DNA of 64,000 nt from Beroe forskalii (taxonomy: Eukaryota > Ctenophora > Nuda > Beroida > Beroidae): the NCBI GenBank assembly GCA_011033025.1, contig WFMF01000018.1:992001-1056000 (forward strand). The letters run 5' to 3'. Positions 37,201 through 49,200 of the stretch are shown here, piece by piece. Numbering within the stretch: the first letter of the stretch is position 1; every line of letters starts with the position of its first letter. The position numbers were made by a program, and so were the translations under genes. The notes under the pieces are model-generated. The model saw only the letters and a list, made by a program, of their open reading frames with translations. It was not told the origin of the DNA and ran no database searches.

Positions 37201-40200
37201 CGCCACCACTGCCACTTCCTTAACACGAAGTACTGCCGGGTGTTCCTCTGAGCCACCAGCACCCCAATCCTGAGGTCCAGGAGTCTCTTGTATCGTTTAC
37301 GAGCCAGCCAGCCCCGAGCTAGCGTCTGGAAACCGATCAGTACCTCTTTGATCCGCTCGTCCTCTTGTCTTCCAGGGCTCCAACCACACCGCATCTCAGG
37401 AAGATCTGGGAAGGAAGGGTTACAGTTTCAAACTGTCAGTTTGGGTTATATACCAACCACACCGCATCTCAAGAAGATCTGGGAAGGAAGAGTTAGAGAT
37501 TGGGCTATAGACTGCCATTGGTGCTCAATCGGAGTAGGCAAATTTGGGTTATATACTGGCATTCAGCAATTGGTACTCTGAAAACTAGGCGAGTATTTCA
37601 GGGAAGACAATTTGATATTATTAGATATCGCATAAAATCAGCGTGGTTTATTTTAGCAGTGGTTTTCAGATCAAGAATCACGTTTTTCCTTGGAATGAAT
37701 TAACAGCCACAAAACCAACCTTGCTGTGTCCCATCCGGTACTCATTCTCTTCCAGGTTCAGCGCCTCAACAAGCAGCTGGGTTGCCTTCATGCCATCCAT
37801 GAAACCGGGCGGGATAGCCTTGGGGGCGAGGATGGTATACCTGAGGCAGGGGAAGTATTGTAAAAAACACATCTGAGGTGGTATGGCTTAGTGGTGACAC
37901 TGTGACACTGACAGTCCTTACTTGTAATTTCACTGGTAACTCACTGGTTGAGGTATGTCAAATGTTGGTTTATGTTGGTAAACCTCACTGGTGGTACGCC
38001 AACTAGTAGTGAGGTAGTGGTTCAACATCACTTGAAGCAATGAGGGATTGGTTAGCATACTGAAATTCTGAAGTTTATTTCTTATATTTGTTCAATATCA
38101 TGTTACAATTATGTGTTGGAGTCTGAGACTTTTAATTAATGAGAGTAAAATATGCAGGGGAACTGTTGCTGGGGTCTTATCGGTTTAAGTATTTCAAATT
38201 GAATTATCTGGTACACCTGCATTATTATCATCAATTCATGTTCTTAACTTCTTAGGCTTTTAAAGGTTAAACGCTGCCCAAATAAGGTAGAAAATACCAT
38301 GCTGGGAACAGCATCCATGATTTGAGAAATTCACATTCCAAAACTCTCAGACACCTTGGCTTCACTAATATGATCTAATGCGGATCGTTTGTTGTGGAAT
38401 GACTGCCGTAATGAGGAATGGAGTGATGTGAGCCTTGAATTAAACACATTCCGAGTTTAAATTTCTCAACATAATATTTTACTATGAAACATTATGATAT
38501 GCTTTGAAAACTCTACATATAAATTGTCTGAGATTCAGCAATAAGATTTTATTGAAGAATTTAAAACTTAAGAAGGCCAAAGCAGTGCGAAGCGGAGGGG
38601 AGAAAATTGCCAAAGTTAAAGATGATTGGGACTACCCATCAACATCATGGTTCAAAATGGTGAACCAAATCAGTAAAGTCGCCTATTTTCTTTGATGATT
38701 CGAAAACCAAACCGAAGGTATCGAGAAATAATAAAATTCAGCTACATAGTCCTGCAATCAATGTTACCCCATACTCACCTCTGAACGAACTCCTGGTACA
38801 TAAGTCTGTTAGGGAAACCCTTCCTAACGATCCTGATACCCTCCAGCACACCATTACACTTGAGCTGCTCCAGCACCAGACCTGCCTCTATCACACCGGA
38901 CTTCTTCTTCATGTTCGGGAGGATACACCTAATGATGGTGTCAAGGTAGAGTGGTGTCAAGGAAGAGTGGTGTCAAGGTAGAGTGGTGTCAAGGTAGAGT
39001 GGTGTCAAACTCACCGAGAAGTGGTTTCAAGGTGAAGTGGTGTCCAGGTAGACTGGTAGACTTTAGAGAGGTGTCAAGGTAGAGTGGTGTCAGAGTAGGG
39101 TGGTATCAGGGTAGAGTGGTATCAAGGTAGGATAGTGTTAATTTAGAGAGGTTTCAAGGTAGAGTGGTGTCAAGGTAGAGTGGTGTCAAGGTAGAGTGGT
39201 GTCAAGGTAGAGTGGTGTCAGGAAGAGTGGTGTCAAGGTAGAGTGGTGTCAAGGTAGAGTGGTGTCAAGGTGGAGTACTGAGTAGAGTTAAGGAAGAGTG
39301 GTGTCCAGTTTGAGCGGTGTCAGATAGAGTGGTGTCAAGGTAGAGACGTAGAGTGGTGTCAGGGTAGAGTGGTGTCAGGGTATTGTGGTGTCAAGGTACT
39401 AAGGTAGAGTGGTGTCAAGGTAGGGTGGTGTCAGGCAGAGTGGTGTCAAGGTAGAGTGGTGTCAGGGTAGAGTGGTGTCAAAGAAGGGTATTGTTAATGT
39501 AGAGTGGTGTCAGGGTAGAGTGGTGTCAAGGTGGAGTGGTGTCAAGGTAGAGTGGTGTTTAGGTAAAATGGTGTCAATGTAGAATGGTGTCAAGATAGGG
39601 TGGTGTCAAGGTAGAGTGGTGACAAGGTAGGAGTGGTGTCAAGGTAGAGTTAGGTAGAGTGGTGTCACGGAAGAGTGGTGTCAAGGTAGAGTGGTATCAA
39701 GGCAGAGTGGTGTCAAGGCAGAGTGGTGTCAAGGTGGTGTGGTGTCAAGGTATAGTGGTGTCAGGGTTGAGTGGTGTCAGGGTAGAGTGGTGTCAGGGAG
39801 GCATAGTATCCGGTAGAGTTCAGTGTTAAGTTAGAGTGATGTCAACGTAGTGCCAGGGCCCAGGGTAAAGTGCTGTCAACAAAAAGTGATTCCAATGTAG
39901 GATGCTGCCAAAGTAAAGAAGAGTGAAGGTCCCCTTCACCCACCTAATGAAGTGAGGTGTTGTTGATCTGAGGGTAACCAGGAGATGCTCCACAGCTGAT
40001 TTGTGCATCATGGCCACCGTTTGGAAGGATGCCCCCTTCTTCCGGCCTCCACTCCGGGCAGAGCTCACCACCTCAGGGGCTTCAAACAACTTGCTGAATA
40101 TCGGCTCCTTGCTCTTCACGAACAACTGCGAGGGGCGAGTGTTTGTGAGATCATACAAGTGCAATTATTCGCTCATAATTTAGTAATTCAGCGGTTGCAA

Positions 40201-43200
40201 ACGGCCAAAAATTTAATTTATACTCATGTTACAAGCACTGAAATTTTTCAATGATGTCTGCAGCAGATAGGGAGCAATTGGGTTATGCGGGGCAATTTCA
40301 TCCGACTCGATACACTTACCTCGACTACGTTTTCGTTCAGAGGATCCTTGTTCTTATCGAGCCAGCCGTCCACATTGTATCCCACACACCCAGCATAATG
40401 TACGATTTGGAAGTGAACTTGGATGACTCCTAGGTTACCTGAGTGGGGAATGGGATTGAATTAACTTCGCTGATGACCTTAAAATAATGAAAATATATTC
40501 GAAGAAGAAACAAAAAGTGTTGTCATTTAGAGAAGTTTTTAATCTGTTATTTTTTCATAGAATGACCTTAGACCTACTTTTGGCGGAAGGTTGTAAGTAT
40601 TTTGGATGTTTTCCGGAGTGGATTCCGTGGAGTTTTGAGAGGAAAGTCTGATCGGTGGCCTTGGGCATGATGCATTCCTCATCCATAACAGCAAACACGC
40701 CCATGTTCTGAAATGAAAAGACATCTTACAAGGGTTGGGAAACACTACTCAAACAAGTAGAAACACTAAACATTCTGGTTATAAGCAACAAGTTAGACGT
40801 CATAGGTATGTAGGCAAGATTAACTTCCGAAAATTCCCTATGGCATGCCCCCACATTTAACATATTAGATAAGGGATAGCTGGTTCGTTGTAAACAATCC
40901 ACTGTCAACTCACCCTCTCGATAAGCTCGATGGTAGGCTCGAGATCCAGACCGAAGTCGATGAAGTCCCACTTGATACCCTCCTTCCTGTACTCCTCCTG
41001 CTCCAACGTGAACATGTGGTGGTTGAAGAACTGCTGGATCTTCTCGTTAGTCAGGTTGATGCACAGCTGCTCGAACGAGTTGAACTGAAACACGAGGGTT
41101 TGGGGTTAACGGGTTGAACTGAAACACGAGGGTTTGGGGTTAGCGGGTTGAACTGAAACACGAGGGTTTGGGGTTAGCGGGTTGAACTGAAACACCAGGG
41201 TTTGGGGTTAACAGGTTGAACTGAAACACGAGGGTTTGGGGTTAAAAGGCTGAAGTGAAAAACGAGGGTTTGGGGTTAGCGGGTTAAACTGAAACACAGG
41301 GGTTTGGGGTTAGCGGGTTAAACTGAAACACAGGGTTTGGGGTTAACGAAACACGAGGGTTCTCGTATAATGGAAGCTTCTTGAATATGATCAATAAAAG
41401 TTCTAGATCATTCTAGAAGTAGAATTACTGAGCTAATAGCTATTTTTACAAAAGTTCGCCTCTTGTCAACTCGTATATATATTATATCCTTCAACTCATT
41501 AAAATTACATCAGAGCTAGCAAGGAGAAGGAGGAGCTGTTATATAAGGACTACAGACTTCCTCTCACATCATACTATCTGCTGCTCATTTCTGCAGACAT
41601 GTAAAAGTAATCTCAATGTAGAGAAGAAGACAACAATCACACTCCGGCAGCTCTCAGTAGTATGACCCACACACAAACACACACATCAAATACACGTAAT
41701 AAGTGACTCCAAGTGGAGTCATTATCATGGATTGGAGCGGTGAGTTGATGACGGAAAAAGGAAAAACTGTAGCGGAAAACTGTTGGTATTGAGGTATACC
41801 CGACAAGTGTGTCTTTATATGATAATTCACTGTTTTAACATACGTCGAATATTTCGAAGCCAGCGATATCCAGGACACCGATAAAGAAGTTCTTCCGCAG
41901 CTTGGTTTCAAGGGTTTCGTTGCACATGTGCAGCACCAGAGTGAAGATCTTCTCGAAGATGGACTTGCACAGCGCACCGATGCTGTATTTCACCTGAAAT
42001 GAGCGGCGGTTGTGTAGATGTATATACTGGGCCCCCAGGGGCGTTCACCGGCAAAGTGTGCCCCCGGCCATTTTATGATTGGATCGTGCAGATGAGACCT
42101 AGAACTAAAAATTAGCTGGGGTTATTTTTAGTCAGATCATATTTTGGGCGTGGCCGGCCACGCCCTTTTTTCGAAAATCTGTATCTTGGCCCAGGAAGGT
42201 CGTAGAGACTTCGTTTTGGGCTTAAACGAACCGCAATGGCCATGTTTATATTAGACTTGTTAATAAACATATGCTCTAAAATGCTCAGGAACCGAGTTAT
42301 AGGCCAAAAACTGATTTGAGGCGACCCGAGGGTTTAAATTTTACGATTTTTCATAACTCCGGCCAGGAAAGTCGTAGCAACTTCGTTTTGGGCTCAAAAG
42401 AAGCGCAATGGTCATGTTTATATACGACTTGTGAATAAACATATGCCTTAAAATGCTCACAAAACAAGTTATGAGCGAAAAACTGATTTTTGACAATTTG
42501 CTGGCGCTATATTTGGACATATATGTATCAATCATTCAAATTTTCACGTAAAATCGCAAATCAGCCCATTTCAGGGTTCTTCCATCATCTGTTGTGCCAA
42601 ATGGGATCATCAGACATTTTTCGACCTCTTCCAAGCTTCAATTCATCCCAAAATGTTGGCCAAGGCCCATTTTGAGCGAAGCGCACAGGCATAAATTGGT
42701 CATATCAGCTTAGATTGACCTATCTCAGCTTTTCTGCTTTAACCAGTTTATCTGAATATCTGAATGGCGATTGGCAGTTTATATAGATTGTAAAATGGTT
42801 TTTTTATGCTCTATCTCATCCCAACTCCACGTCTTCAATACAATATGGGCCATTGATGAACTTATATTCCTAAGGTAATGGGGATAGATCAAATGATCCA
42901 TCTCATAATACCATTTATTATTAGATAGTCCCTAATATTTCCATGTTGGCTGCGCCATAACATGATTGTTATTCCAAATGAGCAAATGAGTGGTGCCTGT
43001 ACCCACCAGGAAAGAGCACTGTCAACACACCCATAGGAATTAGGGAAAACCCAGTTGCAACAAGGTACATTCATACCAGAGACACACTTGTGCAATTGGC
43101 ATTCATATTTCATACCAGAGATACCCTTGATTGGCTTGATTCCATGTCGAAATCATTTTTTTCAGTCCAGGCTTGTTGGAATCACTTATTTAGAAACCAC

Positions 43201-46200
43201 AGTATGGTAGTTACTGTGAGGCAGCTGGTTGTTTGGCAGTTTTCTTTACTGCTGAACAATGTACTAATGTAGTTGGATTCAGCTTCATTTCTGTTCAAAG
43301 ATAGTCCACTAAGTCGTATGTTCCAAAGATTGCCATTTTGGCTTGCCCTCGTAAGCACAATAGTATCGTAGAGGATACTATTGCCCATCCTGAAGATTGG
43401 TTTTTGGGTGCCAGTAGGTACTCCAAAAATGACAACATTTGAAATACTGGAGTACTGGCAGCATGGCTCCAATATCAATGGCAATGGACTGTTCAAATAA
43501 TGATGCTACTTGGCTATTTCTCTTGATCAAATGAATTTCAATGTTTTATGTTATGCGTTTCCTTGGGAGAGATGATTGAGCCAAATTGGTAACCAATATG
43601 ACTAAGATATACACTATAAAGATACTAATTTCTATGCAATCGGATCACTTAAATTGAAAGTCTTATTATTGACATGCATGTACTGAAAATGAACAAGCAT
43701 TGATATTTCCCATTGATTTGTGGTGGGAAATCAAAGCTTCTATCTGGACTTTGAAGGCTGGTTATTATTGAACACTGAACAGCTGAAATAGCAATTTTCA
43801 ACATGTTATTAGATTGATCATCACCAAATCATATAATCATGCTGCACTGAAACTTCCATCAATCAAGTACGTAGTGGCTCCCACCTTGTAGTTCTACGAC
43901 CTTCTTCATTTCGTTCCTTACATAATTTCAGTCTAACAGGCTTGTAGACTCAATATCTCAGTAAGGGACCGAATAGAGCATAAATATAAAGCTACCTCGG
44001 TCCTCGAGTATTATGTTGTTTCCCTTCTGTCTTCTGGCAGTATTTGACATACCAGCATAACGAATATGTTTAATCAATGCTAGTGGGTTCCAAAATCTGC
44101 AGTCCATTTGGAGATTCCATGTTAAACTCAAGCCAGATGGGCGAGAATAATGGGGACCTTCGTTGGACAGAGATGAAGTTGAATCAAACTGCATTGTGCA
44201 GCAGTTAAGGAAGCAGCAAAACAACCTGACTTCCCAACAACCAGCTGTCTAACAACCGGACTGTCATTGTTAAGACAACAAGTCAGTAGTGAGGTCATCA
44301 AGCCACTGAACTGAAATGCTTTTCACTGGATTAGCTCAGGCATCCATGCGAATTGTGACAGTTGTAAGTCGGTATCCTATGGCCCATGTACCACTGTACT
44401 GGCTGTGATCAAGCTGTAATGTGCAGCAGTGAAGGAATCCAGTCATGTCTAACAAGCTGACTGCATCCTATGACCTGTCAGAATCTTCCCCTATTTGCCA
44501 AGAAGTAGTCTAAATACTAACCATTCAACCAATTATTTATAGCAATATTCGCGTTTTTCACATTTTTAGTCATTGGAATATTCTGTATAGCCAATTTGCC
44601 CCCAATGGGTAGCATAATTGGGTAGCATAATTGTATTGATGAAGTGAATATTATCATGGTGTTGGCATGGGGTAGAGCATTAAAACCATTTTAAAATCTA
44701 TATAAACTGCCATTCAGATATTCAGATAAACTGGTTGAAGCAGCAAAGCTGAGATAAGGTCAATCTAAGCTGATATTTGACCAATTTATGTATGTGCGCT
44801 TCACTCAAAATGGGCCTTGGCCAACATTTGGGGATGAATTGAAGCTTGGAAGAGGTCGTAAAATGTCTGATGATCCCATTTGTGGCACAACAGATGATGG
44901 AAGAACCCCTGAAATGGGCTGATTTGTGATTTTACGTGAAAATTTGAATGATTGATACATATATGTCCAAATATAGCGCAGCGCAAATTGTCAAAAATCA
45001 GTTTTCGCTCATAACTTGTTTTGTGAGCATTTTAAGGCATATGTTTATTCACAAGTCGAATATAAACATGGCCATTGCGCTTCTTTTGAGCCCAAAACGA
45101 AGTTGCTACGACCTTCCTGGCCGGAGTTATGAAAATCGTAAAATTCTACCGCCTCAAATCAGTTTTTGGCCTATAACTCGGTTCCTGAGCATTTTAGAGC
45201 ATATGTTTATTAACAAGTCTAATATAAACATGGCCATTGCGGTTCTTTTAAGCCCAAAACGAAGTCTCTACGACCTTCCTGGGCCAAGATACAGATTTTC
45301 GAAAAAGGGCGTGGCCGGCCACGCCCAAAATATGATCTGGCTAAAAAATAACCCAGCTAATTTTTTAGTTCTAGGTCTCATCTGCACGATCCAATCATAA
45401 AATGGCCGGGGGCACACTTTGCCGGTGAACGCCCCTGGGGGCCCAGTATAGTAAGTTTGTGAGTAAGTTTTTATGTTAGTTTGTGTGTAAGTTTGAATGT
45501 TAGTCAGTGTGTGATTTCGTGTGTTAGGTTGTGTGTGCGTTTTTATGCAAATCTGTGTGTAACTACGTGTTAGTGCGTAAGTCTTGTGTGTAAATTAGGA
45601 TGTAATTTTTGGTTTAAGATTGCGCGTAAGTTTGGATGTAACTCCAAGAGCTAGAGAAAGTACTTATACGGGTAGTTTTCAGTGTTATCAACTAGAAGTC
45701 CGTGTGTTACACTGGGTGTGAGTCAGTATCAAGGCGCATGGGAATATCGGGAGGGCAAGTAGGTGTAGATAGCTTGATATCATCAGACTCATTTTACCTC
45801 ACTCCAGTGTACGTGACGTGATACAGTTAATTATAAGCTGCAGTAAAACAATCAGCACAGCCCTACAAGTGCAGCAGCAGCCCTGCTGCATGCAGCTGCA
45901 TTTCTCTTTTGTGTGTGTGTGATGTAATTCTAAAACATTCCCCGGGTTTCTCATATTATATTGGTACCGCTAACTATAAAGAGTTCCGATGTTAAACAAT
46001 TACTCCGAGAATTTATGTGTGTGAGAGGGATACTTACCCTTATGTACATTAAACGAGAAAATTAGCATTTCTCATAATCAGATTCACTATTAATACAGAC
46101 ATTAAATTCCAGGGCTCCCTTTAAATTTCTACACGATTTCGAGTAAGATTACACTGAAAATTCTATAGCTATTCATAAAAGTGAAGACTAGCATTTCCGA

Positions 46201-49200
46201 ATTTTACAAGAAATGATTTTTTTTGCATGAAATATCCTACCTGATCGGCGTTTTGTCCTTTATGGACGTACTCTGAACCGACTTTAATCCTCGGTTTAAT
46301 GAGAGCTTTAGTCATTTCGACTGCGTTGATACCGAACATGTGGCAGGCTTTGTCGATCCACTGAAATGATTAATTGATGAATACTGAATGAAATATTGAA
46401 ATAATATTGCTGAATCACCGCATAAGATTTCTAGACACGTTATCAATTTGGTTCCGTCCGAAGGACTCATGAAAGCCTATTCATCGGATGCCATGGCAGA
46501 GCATAGAGATGAGCTGCGGTACCATATGGGCAATGGACATATGTCAATCACCATTGACCCTACCCCTTTGATCTGGCCCCATCATCGTTTGGAAAGGAGG
46601 TTTCTGTACAATACCAGATTGCTATTTCTGATCATTGCATAATTCCATCTCTTTGAATATCAGATTTAAAGAATTATCAGTCCATCATGCGATACATCGT
46701 AAACAAATAGCAGGTTCCTTTGTGTGGAACCAGAGACATCCACAATCCACAACCACAATGCAGCTGGTGCTCATAGAACCCCTGCAAGTTCACTGCAGAA
46801 CCTATCATTACATAGCTCGGTATTCGTGGAATTGGAATCAATCACCTTGAACGATTCACTGCTCAAAGTAGAAAGTTACAACAACCAATAACCATACAAG
46901 ATGGATGAAAAACAAATAAATAACGAAAAAACTGGATCATCATCCGTTATCAAAATACGACTCAAAACTTCAAAATAACAAGTTATGGCAATGAGCAGAA
47001 AATTCGATCCTGAAAAGCGGACGTCCCTCATCTCGAGGCAGACGTCTGCTTTTCAAAAGCGGACCCCCGCTTTTCAAGGGAAGACTAGCTACTGAAACTT
47101 TGCTTGCCATGCTGATCAGAATATGATGACGAGGCAGATAATGATCAGCCGTGAACTTGACAACGGATCTTATTTCATCTGTAAACAGTTCCACGGTAAA
47201 TCTCGCTTGGAGGGTGGTGCAAGGTGAGACCTGGGAACTTGAAGATCTTCATCTGCAGTTCAAAGGGGCTGGGGAGGAGGATTGAAATGGCGGGGATTGG
47301 GCGGCTGGGGGGGGTGGGTCGCAGGTCGATTTCCGGTTTTTGATGTTTCTGATAAGCTGATAGAGCAGAACGCCAGCTATCTATCAGTGCTAGGTGGCGA
47401 AATGGGAAGCGCTGTTCCTAGCTTGATGCCCCTTTTGTGCCCCTCTAGACCCCCTTGTTGCCCTCGTGGAGTACGGTGCTCATTGGATGCTACCATGGAC
47501 CCTTTACTATGCCTCCTTTGGCACCCTAAGCATGTCTGGGTCAATCTATCCCATTGGTACTTTATTGCTTTGATATTCCTTCGAAATTATTCGGTTTGAG
47601 GTCGGCAAGCAATACGAATATCAATAATTGAAAGTGATTGTGCTCCGTCAAAAACTTTTCCTTGTGAGTTCTGGGTGTTCATTTAACAATGAGCACCCCA
47701 ATAGCATGATTATGTCTGGATTGTCCAACTCCTAGCCGTGAAAATTAAAATATTTATAGCGATCTATTTATAACTTTTCAGTTAATTTATCAATATCACA
47801 TTATCAACATTAATTATCTAACCGCAACATTTGAGTAAAGAAGTTCTGCCCTAGGATCAAATTTCCACCATCCCAGAAAAAGTGAGACATGTCAGGGTTT
47901 GCTACATTATCTAAGATAAATCTAATCAGAAATTATCATGCCCAAAAATGTTTTTGCGATAATTTCATTTAGCCTTTAAATTCGAGTGAAAATTGATGTG
48001 ATATCGGGGTACTAAATAAACATTTTGGGCTCCATGCCTCGTTTGGAGTCAGAAAAGCGATAATAATTAGATGATACGAATAGTGATGAAAAATTCAACC
48101 ACTCGCATTGATCAATATCACCCATTAATCAGTGAAGCGGATGATAAACAAAATATCCATCTTTCAAACCAAAAGTTCCAGGGATAGGGGGACGGGCATT
48201 CAAAAGCTTCGCATATCGCAGATCTACTTGGAATGGTTCATCTCATTGATCAGTCATTCAAAGTTTACTACTCACGTGTGAATTTGAGGATGCTCATGCA
48301 TTGCTTGGTTTCTGCAAAGAGCTCTGGGTCACACAGGGAGTCCACTATGACGTCTCCGTTGCTTAGCAACGCGTAGTTAGCAGGCTGGTTAGTGAGCAGA
48401 CACTCGTCAACTGAAGAGGATGTTCGTTAGTATGTTGGTTATAGCAACCTTCTCCGCAGTAACTTTTGCTTATAGCAACCTTTTCTGCAGTTACTGTTGC
48501 AAATAGCAACATTCTGTGCGGTTTGTGTTGCTCATAGCAACGTAATGGGCACTTTCTGTTGCTTATAGCAACGCTTTGTGCAGTAATTGTTGCTAATAGC
48601 AACTTTCTGTACTGTTTATCTCGCAAATAGAAACGTATGGTGGACAATTGTTGCTAAAAACACAGCAAGGACGAGTACCAGTGTAGCCCAGCAGACTAAA
48701 ATCTAAACCCTCTCTCCCTCTTATACTCAAGTTCAGCCTGAGACATGCCCTTGAGCATCTGGTAGAAGATGTGGAATGACCGCTCCTCTGGGTTCTGGTA
48801 GGTTACTCGAGCCTTCTCCAGCAGGTACCGCTCAATGTCAGCACTGCAAGAGAATGTCAGAGTTAGGGATGGGGTGGGATAGAACACTTGTCAGATTGAA
48901 ATGGGAGTTGTGCCAATTTTATGTAGGATACAGTTTACCGTCATGAAGCGGCTGAAGCGCAGTGAATTGACGCCTTCTCTATCATCATAGAAATTGTCAA
49001 CAATTTAGCGTATTAAAGAGCTATAATAGTCAGTCAATTCCCTCCAATTATATCATGCTAAATAGCCTCAATTTGCTAGTGTAAAAGAATGAATAGCGAA
49101 TAAAAGTATTTAAATCATTCTGTAAATAGCTTTTTAGCTCAGAAAGTCATTAGCACCCAATTTACGCTTTTAGCGAATATACATTGGAAAAAATAAAATA

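Noticed and set aside
40539..40745. 68-codon minus-strand frame over exon 12
   Set aside because: Wrong frame; the myosin sequence [12 protein letters not shown] is in another frame with good splice sites.
44948..45400. 150-codon plus-strand open frame
   Set aside because: Lies wholly in the inverted arm of the fold-back element and repeats itself because the arm has two tandem units.
47222..47258. Minus-strand CTGCAG|ATGAAGATCTTCAAG as part of exon 8
   Set aside because: MKIFKFP is too short and what follows does not match the expected motor segment.
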